NCBI RefSeq assembly: GCF_026420845.1
Contig: NZ_JAOWCB010000036.1
Span: 1 to 51,077, forward strand
Source: Streptomyces sp. PR69
GTDB lineage: Bacteria; Actinomycetota; Actinomycetes; Streptomycetales; Streptomycetaceae
Direction: 5' to 3'
Length of the DNA stretch: 51,077 bases
Shown here piece after piece: positions 43,707 to 51,077 of the stretch. A program made the translations under genes and the position numbers. The stretch's first letter is position 1; each line of letters starts with the position of its first letter. The notes under the pieces were generated by a model. That model did not search any database, was not told the origin of the DNA, and saw only the letters and a list, made by a program, of their open reading frames with translations.

Positions 43707-45404
43707 TCAGAGCTTCGACAACTCGTCCACCAGGTCGTCCAGACCCAGCGACCCCTGTGACAGCGCCGCCATATGCCACGCCTTCGCGTCAAACGCCGCG
43801 CCGTGCGCCCTGCGGGCGTTCTCCCGGCCCAGCAGCCATGCCCGCTCGCCCAGCTTGTAGCCGATCGCCTGAGCGGGCATCGACAGATACCGGGTCAGCT
43901 CGCTCTCCACGAAGTCCGCGGGCCTGCTGCTGTGCATCCCGAAGAACGTCTGCGCCAGCTGCGGCGTCCAGCGCTCACCCGGCCGGAAGGGCGAGTCGGC
44001 CGGGATCTTCAGCTCCAGATGCATGCCGATGTCCACGATCACCCGGCAGGCGCGCATCATCTGGGCGTCGAGATAGCCGAGCCGCCGCTCCGGGTCGGGC
44101 AGGAACCCCAGCTCGTCCATCAACCGCTCGGCATAGAGCGCCCAGCCCTCCGCATTGGCGCTCACCTGCCCGATCGTCGCCTGATAGCGGGAGAGCCGGT
44201 CCGCGACATGCACCCACTGCGCCATCTGCAGATGATGTCCGGGCACGCCCTCGTGGTACCACGTGGACACCAGGTCGTACACCGGGAAGCGCGTCGCCCC
44301 CATCGTCGGCAGCCAGGTCTGCCCGGGGCGGCTGAAGTCCTCCGACGGCGGGGTGTAGTACGGAGCGGCCGCGCCGCCCGGAGGGGCGATCCGGGACTCC
44401 ACCCTCCGCACCCGCTCGGCGAGTTCGAAATGCGTGCCGTCGAGCGCGTCGATCGCCTCGTCCATCAGATTCTGCAGCCAGACCCGCACCTCCTCGACAC
44501 CCTCGATGTGCTCGCCGTGCTCGTCGAGGTGCGCCAGCGCCTCCCAGGGGCCCGCGCCCGGCAGGATCCTGTCCGCCTCTTTCCGCATCTCGCCCAGCAG
44601 CCGGTGGTATTCCGACCAGCCGTACGCATACGCCTCGTCGAGATCGAGGTCCGTGCCGTTGAAGTACCGCGACCAACGGGCGTACCGCTCCCGGCCCACC
44701 GTGTCGGCCGCGCCGGACACGGCGGGGGCGTACACCTCGCGCATCCAGCCGCGCAGCTCGTCCAGCGCGGCGCTCGCGGTCCGGGCCGCCTCGTCCAGCT
44801 CGGTGCGCAGCCGTTCTGGACCGCCCGCGGCGAACTCCTCGAACCAGCTGCGGCGTCCGCCGCTGCCGCCCTCGCCGAGCCATTGGCCGAGCTGGCCGAT
44901 GAACGTGCCGGCGGCGCGCGGGCCTCCCGGCAGTCCGCGGTCGAGGCCGAGTGCCAGCGACGCCCGGTAGCCGTCGAGCGTCTGCGGCACCGCCCGCAGC
45001 CGCCGCGCCACCGCCGCCCAGTCCTCCTCGGTCTCGGCAGGCGTCACGGTGAACACCTCGCGGACGGTGTGGGCGGGCGAGTGGATATTGCTCACCGCCC
45101 GCAGGCCCTCCTCCGCCTCGTGCACGGCCAGTTCGGCCGTCAGCCGCTCCCGGAGCAGCCGTCCGCAGCGCCGCTCCGCGTCGTTGTTCGCCTCCGGCTG
45201 CTTCTCCGCCTCGTCGAGTCTGCCGAGGGTGTCCCGGGCGAGGTCGGCAAGTGCCTCCTGGCCTGCGGGGGAGTAGTCGGGCAGCCGACTCGAGCTCTGC
45301 TGGTGTCCCAGATATGTGCCGATGGCGGGGTCGAGTTCGATACGGGCGTCGACATAGGCGTCGGCGACCTGTCGGGGCAACGCGTTGCTGGAAGTGACTG
45401 GCAT
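43707..45404 (-). CDS. DUF885 family protein, predicted zinc metallopeptidase
   Basis: In this 565-residue protein the DUF885 signature HEGVPGHHLQMAQ near the centre gives a HExxxHH-like zinc site, with the distant Glu probably in NAEGWALYAERLMDELG. WLPTMGATRFPVYDLVSTWY and DIGMHLELK are further conserved blocks. There is no signal peptide, so it is cytoplasmic. Family members are annotated as dipeptidyl or aminopeptidase-like; substrate unknown. ATG 45404 is supported by GAGG about 8 bases upstream; a GTG two codons earlier is possible. Confidence 0.88.
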   Translation of the reverse strand: MPVTSSNALPRQVADAYVDARIELDPAIGTYLGHQQSSSRLPDYSPAGQEALADLARDTLGRLDEAEKQPEANNDAERRCGRLLRERLTAELAVHEAEEGLRAVSNIHSPAHTVREVFTVTPAETEEDWAAVARRLRAVPQTLDGYRASLALGLDRGLPGGPRAAGTFIGQLGQWLGEGGSGGRRSWFEEFAAGGPERLRTELDEAARTASAALDELRGWMREVYAPAVSGAADTVGRERYARWSRYFNGTDLDLDEAYAYGWSEYHRLLGEMRKEADRILPGAGPWEALAHLDEHGEHIEGVEEVRVWLQNLMDEAIDALDGTHFELAERVRRVESRIAPPGGAAAPYYTPPSEDFSRPGQTWLPTMGATRFPVYDLVSTWYHEGVPGHHLQMAQWVHVADRLSRYQATIGQVSANAEGWALYAERLMDELGFLPDPERRLGYLDAQMMRACRVIVDIGMHLELKIPADSPFRPGERWTPQLAQTFFGMHSSRPADFVESELTRYLSMPAQAIGYKLGERAWLLGRENARRAHGAAFDAKAWHMAALSQGSLGLDDLVDELSKL

Positions 45405-45452
45405 GCGCACATCCTCATACGAGGACGGGCCCCGCGTCACCATCATTCGATC

Positions 45453-46865
45453 TCAGGCGACAACCGGCGGTGACGGGGAGACCGCCGGCGTCATGTCCAG
45501 CCGTGCCGTGATGACCAGCGTGCCCTCCTCGATCTGGTAGTCTAGGGGGAGACCGAGGCCGCGCATCGCCGCTGCCATGCCGGTGTTGGAGGACCGGGTG
45601 ACCGCGTAGACGCTCTCGCAGCCCGCCTCGATCGCCAGGGCCGTCAGCCGGCGGAGCAGCTCGGAGCCGATGCCGCGGCGCTGCCACTCGTCCTCGACCA
45701 GCAGGGCGACCTCCGTCTCGTCCCCGTCCCACAGCAGATGGCCGAGGGCCACGAGCCTGCCGGACGCCGTCTCGACGGCCAGGGTGCGGCCGAAGCGGGG
45801 GCTGAGCAGATGGCTGAGATAGCGGTCGGCGTCGCCCACGGGGCCGTGGTACCGCTTGGCCAGGGTCTGCTCGGAGCAGCGGTCGTGCATGGCGCGGGCG
45901 GCCGGCAGATCGCTCTGGTCCGCCCGGCGCACGGTGATCTCATTGCCCTCGGGGAGCGTGAGGACGTCCTGGCTGCGCGGGACGCGCGGTCCGAGCCGGG
46001 TGTCCAGCTCCACCAGGGCACGCGCGCGGGCGAACTCCGTGGGGGTGAAGGGCAGATAGGGGCGCTCGACGGTGATCGACCCGCCGTTCGGGTCGCGCAG
46101 CCGCATGACGGTGTCCTTGTCCTCCAGCATGCCTTCCACGGGCGGCGTCTGGCCGGTGGGGCGGCCGGTGAGGGTGAGCGCCGGGCGGGAGTGGATGGTG
46201 CAGCGGCCCAGCAGCTGACGCAGAGCGAGCGGGAGTTCGGCCGCGTCCAGGGCGGTGCGGGTGGCCAGGCCCAGGACGCGGGTGGGGGTGTCCACGAGAT
46301 CGTGGGCGTCGGCGCGCTCGATCCAGGTGCCTGCGCCGCCCGCCGCGGCGATCTCCCTGGTCAGCTTATGCGCGGGCAGGGCGGCGGGGGCACGCAGCAG
46401 GAACTCGTCCACCGTGCCCTCGGCGAGCGGATGCGTCTGCAGGGTGAGGATGTCGACGTCGTGCCGGGCCAGCGCCGTGCACAGCGCGGCCAGGCTGCCG
46501 GGGGCGTCCCGTACGGTCGTGCGCATCCGCCACAGCGTGGTCTCCCGGGCGGGCTGCCCGCCCTGCCCCGCCGGCGCAGCGGCCGCGCCGCGGCCCCCGC
46601 CGACGTCAGCGGCATCGGCGCCGGCGGCTTCGTCCGCCGGAGGCGCATGGCTGTGGCGGCGCGCCCACCAGGTGTGGAACGCGGCCGTGGCCACGAGGAC
46701 CCCGGCTGATCCGAGCAGCAGCTCAGGGCCGTCGGGACCGTGGCCGATCAGATTGGCCACGGCGTCGGCGACGGCGACGGCGGTGAACAGGGCGGCCAGC
46801 TCGACGAGATCCCGCCGCCAGTGGTGCGGACGGCGGGCACTCTTCGCAGAAGTCACATCTGTCAT
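45453..46865 (-). CDS. Membrane-anchored ACT-GNAT fusion protein
   Basis: This 470-residue protein has three parts. There are two hydrophobic segments near the N-terminus (about 20-42 and 48-65). An ACT-like regulatory domain follows (TTVRDAPGSLAALCTALARHDVDILTLQTHPLAEG, about 115-150), plus a possible second half domain. The C-terminal GNAT acetyltransferase (about 310-450) has EVALLVEDEWQRRGIGSELLRRL, the acetyl-CoA loop. An Ala/Gly linker joins membrane and ACT parts. The arrangement suggests acetylation of a protein or metabolite gated by an amino acid, as in the ACT-linked protein acetyltransferases of actinobacteria. Ligand and substrate cannot be read from sequence. Confidence 0.82.
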   Translation of the reverse strand: MTDVTSAKSARRPHHWRRDLVELAALFTAVAVADAVANLIGHGPDGPELLLGSAGVLVATAAFHTWWARRHSHAPPADEAAGADAADVGGGRGAAAAPAGQGGQPARETTLWRMRTTVRDAPGSLAALCTALARHDVDILTLQTHPLAEGTVDEFLLRAPAALPAHKLTREIAAAGGAGTWIERADAHDLVDTPTRVLGLATRTALDAAELPLALRQLLGRCTIHSRPALTLTGRPTGQTPPVEGMLEDKDTVMRLRDPNGGSITVERPYLPFTPTEFARARALVELDTRLGPRVPRSQDVLTLPEGNEITVRRADQSDLPAARAMHDRCSEQTLAKRYHGPVGDADRYLSHLLSPRFGRTLAVETASGRLVALGHLLWDGDETEVALLVEDEWQRRGIGSELLRRLTALAIEAGCESVYAVTRSSNTGMAAAMRGLGLPLDYQIEEGTLVITARLDMTPAVSPSPPVVA

Positions 46866-46965
46866 GCCTTCAGCGTGACCGAGCGGTGTTGCGTGATCAC
46901 GAACGCCTTGTGACTGATGGGTTAAGCGGGTATCTGGGTGACTCTTGACTGATTTTTAACGATTG
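46866..46965 (-). promoter_or_regulatory. Upstream region of the ACT-GNAT gene with palindrome
   Basis: This is an A+T-rich gap of 100 bases between phoD and the ACT-GNAT gene. The 10-base perfect palindrome CGTGATCACG (46892-46901) lies 26 bases before the start and may be an operator. I see no consensus promoter. Confidence 0.3.
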
Positions 46966-48549
46966 CTACTGCCCCACTCGTCCCGGCTGCAGCGTCGTAC
47001 TGAACAGCACTGTGCCGCCCTCCGCCCGCAGCCGCACCGTCAGCTCGCCGCTCCCGCCGTCCACGGCCACCTCGCCGAAGTGCTGCGGAGCCTCCATCGG
47101 CGACACGTTCGCCCGCGTGGGGGCGTGGACGAACACCCGCTCCGGGCCGAACGTCCCGTCCAGCGCGTTCGCCGGGAAACCGCCGGCCGCCAGCGGACCG
47201 GAGACGAACTCCCAGAACGGCGCGAAGTCCTTGAACGCCGCCCGCTCGGGAGCGTAGTGCTGGGCCGCCGTGTAGTGCACATCGGCGGTCAGCCAGAACG
47301 TGCCCGTGATCCGGCGGCGCCTGATGAACCGCAGCAGCTCCGCGATCTGCAGCTCACGGCCCAGTGGAGCCCCCGGATCGCCCTGCGCGACCGCTTCGAT
47401 GTCCGCCGGCCCGTCCGGCACCACCAGACCCAGCGGCATGTCCGCGGCGATCGCCTTCCACACGGCGCGGGAGCGCGACAGCTCCCGCTTGAGCCAGGCG
47501 AGCTGCTCGGCCCCCAGGATGCCGTCGCGGTCCGACGTCTGGCGTCCGGGCGAGTTGGCGTTCCGGTACGACCGCATGTCCAGCACGAACACATCCAGCA
47601 GCGGGCCGTAGCGCACCACCCGGTGCATCCGCCCCTTCCGCCGTCCGCGGACCGGGAGCGTGGAGACCGGGAAGTACTCGGAGAACGCGCGCAGGGAGCG
47701 TCCTGCGAGCACGTTGACGTTCTTCTCCGTGTAGCGGGGGTCGTCCAGGATCTGCCCCGGATACCAGTTGTTGCGCACCTCGTGGTCGTCCCACTGCACC
47801 ACCGTGGGCACCTGTGCGTTGAACCGCCGTACGTTGGCGTCGAGCAGGTTGTAGCGGAAGTTTCCCCGGAAGTCGGCGAGCGTCTGCGCCACCCGCGACT
47901 TCTCCTCGGTGGTGACGTTCCGCCAGACGCGGCCGTCAGGAAGCGTCACCGACGGTTCGATCACCCCGTCGGCGTACACGGTGTCGCCGCTGCACAGGAA
48001 GAAGTCCGGGTCCAGCCCGCGCATCTCCGCAAAGGCGCGGAAGCCCCCGATGTCCGGGTTGATGCCCCAGCCCTGGCCCGCGATGTCCCCGGACCACAGG
48101 AACCGCACCCCGGCCCGGCGGTGTGCGGGCGCGGTGCGGAACGTGCCGTACACCGGTTCGCCGGTACGGCGCGGATCGTGCGGGTCGGCAAGGGTGACCC
48201 GGTAGTGGATCTGCTCGCCGGCGGGCAGACCGCGCAGCGGCACCGTGCCGGTGAAGTCCGTGCCGGGGCCGAGCAGCGGACCGTGGCAGCGGCGGGAGCG
48301 GCGGAACGACTCCGTCGCCGAGACTTCCACCGCCATGCGCGCGGGCCGGTCGGCGCGCACCCACACCAGCGCCGACGAGCAGGTCACATCGCCCGTCTGG
48401 ACGCCCCAGGCCGCCCGTGGACGGCCGGACAGCGCGAGGGCGGGAGCGGCGGCTGACACGGGCAGGGCGAGCGCCGCAGAGGCGGCGACCGTGCCGCGCA
48501 GCAGGGAGCGGCGGTCGGGGGACGGACTGCGACGCTCAGTCGATGACAT
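46966..48549 (-). CDS. phoD: PhoD-type alkaline phosphatase/phosphodiesterase, Tat-exported
   Basis: This is a 527-residue secreted calcium/iron phosphatase that frees phosphate from phosphate esters outside the cell. The N-terminus has a twin-arginine signal (DRRSLLRGTVAASAALALPV, then ending near AAPALA). A Fn3-like PhoD N-terminal domain (about 45-145) is followed by the metallophosphoesterase domain: LWSGDIAG, CSGDTVYADG, VQWDDHEVRNNWYPG and WLTADVHYTAAQHYAP. A PHO box is visible upstream, so it should be induced by PhoP under phosphate starvation. Confidence 0.95.
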   Translation of the reverse strand: MSSTERRSPSPDRRSLLRGTVAASAALALPVSAAAPALALSGRPRAAWGVQTGDVTCSSALVWVRADRPARMAVEVSATESFRRSRRCHGPLLGPGTDFTGTVPLRGLPAGEQIHYRVTLADPHDPRRTGEPVYGTFRTAPAHRRAGVRFLWSGDIAGQGWGINPDIGGFRAFAEMRGLDPDFFLCSGDTVYADGVIEPSVTLPDGRVWRNVTTEEKSRVAQTLADFRGNFRYNLLDANVRRFNAQVPTVVQWDDHEVRNNWYPGQILDDPRYTEKNVNVLAGRSLRAFSEYFPVSTLPVRGRRKGRMHRVVRYGPLLDVFVLDMRSYRNANSPGRQTSDRDGILGAEQLAWLKRELSRSRAVWKAIAADMPLGLVVPDGPADIEAVAQGDPGAPLGRELQIAELLRFIRRRRITGTFWLTADVHYTAAQHYAPERAAFKDFAPFWEFVSGPLAAGGFPANALDGTFGPERVFVHAPTRANVSPMEAPQHFGEVAVDGGSGELTVRLRAEGGTVLFSTTLQPGRVGQ

Positions 48550-48605
48550 CGGTGCGCCTCCAGGCGATGGACTTCACCCGAGCTGCTTAGCGCCCCTTCG
48601 CGGCG

Positions 48606-48627
48606 GCGTCATGAACCCGATGTGAAC
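48606..48627 (-). promoter_or_regulatory. PHO box (PhoP operator) upstream of phoD
   Basis: Read on the minus strand, two adjacent 11-base direct repeats are GTTCACATCGG and GTTCATGACGC. The Streptomyces PhoP-binding unit is an 11-base direct repeat starting GTTCACC. The site lies 57-78 bases before the phoD start. The match is strong in the first unit and good in the second. Confidence 0.8.
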
Positions 48628-48658
48628 AACCGCCCCCGGAGGCCCTCGTCACACCGTG

Positions 48659-50194
48659 TCAGCCCGTTGCCGCGTCCGCCAGCAGCCGCACGCCGCGCAC
48701 GATCTCCGCGGGCGTCAGATGGGCGTACCCCAGCACCAGCCGCACCGCGGCGTCCGGCGTCCGCTCCGCGGGCTCCCGCGCGGGGGTGCGGAAGTCGGCA
48801 AGCGGCCGTACGGCGATCCCGGCCGCGGCCGCCCGCTCAAGGAACCGCGGCTCGGGGCCGTACCCCTCGGGCAGCCGGGCGATGATGTGCAGCCCGGCCG
48901 CGATGCCGCTGACCTCCGTGCCCGGGAAGTGCTCGGCGAGCGCCGCCGTCAGCGTGTCCCGGCGCTCCCGGTAGGCGCGCTGACAGCGGCGCAGGTGGCG
49001 GTCGTACGCGCCGCGCACGACGAAGTCCGCCAGCACCGCCTGGTCGAGCACCGGATGGCCGAGGTCCATGGTGCGTTTGCGGCGCACCACGGCCCCGGCG
49101 AGGCGTCGCGGCACCAGCAGCCAGCCGAGCCGCAGCCCCGGAGCGAGCGACTTGCTGACCGAGCCGGTGTACGCGACCCGCTCCGGGTCGAGGCCCTGGA
49201 GTGCGCCGACCGGGGCCCGGTCATAGCGGAAGTCGCCGTCGTAGTCGTCCTCCACGATCAGCCCGTCCACGGCGCGCGCCCAGTCCAGCAGCGCGGCGCG
49301 GCGGCCGGGGGAGCAGGCGACGCCGGTGGGGAACTGATGGGCCGGGGTGATCACCACGGCCCGTACGCCGCTGTCGCGGAGCGGGCCGGGCGTCAGGCCG
49401 CAGCCGTCGAGCGGCAGCCCCTCGGCACGCAGCCCGGCGGCCGCGAACAGCCCGCCGTGCTCCGGACTGCCCGGGTCCTCCACCCCGACCGCACGGTGCC
49501 CGCGCTCGCGCAGTGCGAAGCCCAGCAGGCTGAGCGCCTGGGCCACGCCCGAGCAGATCACCAGTGACTCGGGGTCCGCGACCACGCCGCGCCGCCGGGC
49601 CAGCAGGGCGGCCAGCGCGGTGCGCAGCTCCGGCAGGCCGCGCGGATCCGGGTAGCCGAGGGCATGGCGCTCAAGGCGCGTCAGCGCCGCCTTGTGCGCC
49701 GCCGCCCACGCGGTGCGCGGGAACAGGGACAGATCCGGAGTGCCGGGCCGGAAGTCGGCCGTCGCGCCGGGAGCGCGGGGCGCGAGATCGCGTGCCGGCG
49801 CCGCTCCCGCGCGCACCGCGTCGCCGACCCAGGTGCCCGCTCCGCGCCCGCTGCGCAGATAGCCCTCCGCGGTGAGCTGTTCGTACGCCTCGGTCACCAG
49901 CCCCCTGGAGACGCCCAGGTCCGCGGCGAGCTCCCGGCTCGACGGCAGCCGGGTGCCCGCGGCCAGCCGCCCGGACCGCACCGCCTCGCGCAGCGCCGAC
50001 TGCAGAGCACGGCCGCGGCCGCGCGGCGGGGCGGAGGCCGCGGGCAGCAGCAGCTCCCAGGCCGCCGCCCACACCAGGCCGCCTCCGGGGCCCGCCCCGG
50101 CATCCGCACCCGAACCGCCCGCCGAACCGCCCGCCGAACCGGCCACCGAATCGTCCCCCGCACCGGTCCCCGAATTGGTCCCCGAAACCACCAT
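48659..50194 (-). CDS. MocR-type (GntR/aminotransferase) transcriptional regulator
   Basis: This 511-residue regulator has a GntR winged helix (about 60-125; ALREAVRSGRLAAGTRLPSS, LGVSRGLVTEAYEQL) fused to a fold-type I aminotransferase domain with the PLP Lys in YTGSVSKSLAPGLRLGW and EDDYDGDFRYD. The N-terminus is a Gly/Ala/Ser-rich stretch of about 40 residues. MocR proteins sense vitamin B6 or amino compounds and often control the divergent gene, here an EamA transporter. ATG 50194 is taken as start; the frame is open further upstream into the transporter gene. Confidence 0.93.
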   Translation of the reverse strand: MVVSGTNSGTGAGDDSVAGSAGGSAGGSGADAGAGPGGGLVWAAAWELLLPAASAPPRGRGRALQSALREAVRSGRLAAGTRLPSSRELAADLGVSRGLVTEAYEQLTAEGYLRSGRGAGTWVGDAVRAGAAPARDLAPRAPGATADFRPGTPDLSLFPRTAWAAAHKAALTRLERHALGYPDPRGLPELRTALAALLARRRGVVADPESLVICSGVAQALSLLGFALRERGHRAVGVEDPGSPEHGGLFAAAGLRAEGLPLDGCGLTPGPLRDSGVRAVVITPAHQFPTGVACSPGRRAALLDWARAVDGLIVEDDYDGDFRYDRAPVGALQGLDPERVAYTGSVSKSLAPGLRLGWLLVPRRLAGAVVRRKRTMDLGHPVLDQAVLADFVVRGAYDRHLRRCQRAYRERRDTLTAALAEHFPGTEVSGIAAGLHIIARLPEGYGPEPRFLERAAAAGIAVRPLADFRTPAREPAERTPDAAVRLVLGYAHLTPAEIVRGVRLLADAATG

Positions 50195-50200
50195 GGAAGT

Positions 50201-50217
50201 GGACCTTAAACCGGTCC
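50201..50217. promoter_or_regulatory. Candidate MocR operator
   Basis: GGACC (50201-50205) and GGTCC (50213-50217) form an inverted repeat within TGGACCTTAAACCGGTCCG, in the 48 bases between the divergent starts. The TTAAA core may include a -10 element. Predicted MocR sites next to EamA genes in actinobacteria often contain TGGACC/GGTCC halves, as I recall. Confidence 0.45.
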
Positions 50218-50242
50218 GCCCGCCGCGCCTAGCGTCGGCCGC

Positions 50243-51077
50243 ATGAACACCCACTCCCTGCGCGGGGCGCTGCTCGCCGCCTTCGCCTGCCTCCTCGTGG
50301 GCGCGTCCTTCACCGCCAACAGCGTCCTCGGCGGCTACCCGTACGCCGGCGGCCAGGCGCTGCGCTACGGACTGGCCTTCGTCCTGCTCCTGCCGCTGCT
50401 GGGACGCGGCGGCGGCGCGCCCCTGCGCAGGCTGACGGCCCGTCAGTGGGGGCGGCTTGCGCTGCTCGCGGCGGTCGGCATGGTGGGCTTCAACCTGTCG
50501 GTGCTGGCGGCGGAGCGCACCGCGGAGCCTGCCGTTCCGGGAGTGTTCGTCGGCTGCGCGCCCGTGGCCGTCGCCGTGCTGGCCCCGCTGCTCGACGGCC
50601 GGCGGTGCGCGCGCCCGGTGCTGCTGGGCGCGCTGCTGGTGGCGGCCGGGGCGTTCACGGTCCAGGGGTGGGGGCGCACGGACGCGGCCGGGATCGCCTG
50701 GTCGCTCTGCGCGCTCCTCGGCGAGGTCGGGTTCGCCCTGCTCGCGGTGCCCTTGGTGCGTCCCCTGGGCCCCCGCCTGCTGTCGGCGGCGGTGTGCGGA
50801 ATCGCGGCGGCGGAGTCGGCGCTCATCGGACTGGCCGTGCACGGCAGCGGCATGCTGCCCGTGCCCACCGCCGCCGAGGCGCTGGCGCTGCTGTGGCAGG
50901 CGGCGGTGGTGACCGTGGTCGGCTTTGTCTGCTGGTACCGGGCCATGCAGCACATCGGCGCCGAGCGCGCCACGCTCTTCTCCGGGCTGATCCCGGTCTC
51001 CGCTGCCCTGACCGCGCCGCTCGTCGCCGCGGGCGCGTACGGGCTGCCGCAGGCGCTGGGCAGCGCCCTGGTGGCGG
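50243..51077 (+). CDS. EamA/DMT-family transporter, cut by the right edge
   Basis: 278 residues are visible and the gene continues beyond the window. It is a drug/metabolite-type exporter with about nine hydrophobic helices seen so far, in two EamA repeats (first about 10-130: FACLLVGASFTANSVL and AAERTAEPAVPGVFVG; second from about 145: GIAWSLCALLGEVGFALLAVP and FVCWYRAMQHIGAERATLFSGLIPV). The second repeat has the usual GAxxAxxxxxLxPV helix. It is divergent from the MocR regulator, which probably controls its expression. Substrate unknown. Confidence 0.9.
   Translation, partial: MNTHSLRGALLAAFACLLVGASFTANSVLGGYPYAGGQALRYGLAFVLLLPLLGRGGGAPLRRLTARQWGRLALLAAVGMVGFNLSVLAAERTAEPAVPGVFVGCAPVAVAVLAPLLDGRRCARPVLLGALLVAAGAFTVQGWGRTDAAGIAWSLCALLGEVGFALLAVPLVRPLGPRLLSAAVCGIAAAESALIGLAVHGSGMLPVPTAAEALALLWQAAVVTVVGFVCWYRAMQHIGAERATLFSGLIPVSAALTAPLVAAGAYGLPQALGSALVA

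Overview
The window is about 51 kb of very high-G+C DNA with dense genes, frequent GTG starts, 4-base start/stop overlaps, and a set of genes that is typical of Streptomyces: a divergent third EF-Tu, sbcD/sbcC, a LAL-type LuxR regulator, a Tat-exported PhoD, a MocR regulator and a RsbW-like ATPase. I read it as a Streptomyces (or close relative) chromosome segment. All family calls were made by eye from protein motifs, with no database search.

Region 1 (1-21787) is a natural-product gene cluster that continues past the left edge. In order it holds the C-terminal part of a degenerate adenylation domain; a UvrA-like protein, probably self-resistance to a DNA-binding or DNA-damaging product; a stand-alone adenylation enzyme; a protein resembling tRNA-dependent aminoacyltransferases (VlmA/LPG-synthase-C-like); and a sugar cassette (NDP-sugar dehydrogenase, SDR epimerase/decarboxylase, GT4 glycosyltransferase, DegT aminotransferase, glycosidase-like protein, metal-dependent amidohydrolase, zinc alcohol dehydrogenase). 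Next come an NRPS of order A-T-C, a type II thioesterase (minus strand), a haem-oxygenase-like diiron enzyme translationally coupled to a Rieske ferredoxin, a BtrH-like acyltransferase/peptidase (minus strand) and a sugar nucleotidyltransferase. The sugar set recalls the pathway that makes 4-acetamidopyrrole-2-carboxylate from N-acetylglucosamine for congocidine (netropsin). The A-T-C enzyme has lost the amino-acid-binding Asp of its A domain, which fits an aryl/pyrrole acid. My hypothesis is a pyrrolamide-like DNA minor-groove binder with added N-oxidation and aminoacyl-tRNA chemistry, possibly an N-N or N-O group. I know of no described pyrrolamide cluster with this addition.

Region 2 (21788-24233) looks like a junction. 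It has a 0.7 kb stretch without recognisable genes, a two-gene operon (unknown protein plus AbiEii-like nucleotidyltransferase), and scraps of an IS110-type transposase and a MazG-like gene, closed by a strong terminator.

Region 3 (24234-51077) is ordinary chromosome: uppP, a TVP38-type membrane protein, tuf3, a spermidine-synthase-like protein, a Pro/Gln-rich membrane-anchored protein, a hotdog thioesterase, a DedA protein, a gamma-carbonic-anhydrase-like protein, a RsbW-like ATPase, a LAL regulator, a hexapeptide acyltransferase, a CoA-binding protein, YigZ, SbcD/SbcC, an Lrp/rhodanese divergent pair, a DUF885 metallopeptidase-like protein, an ACT-GNAT membrane protein, PhoD with an apparent PHO box, and a MocR/EamA divergent pair cut by the right edge. 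Two intergenic regions carry large nested palindromes of the same repeat family.
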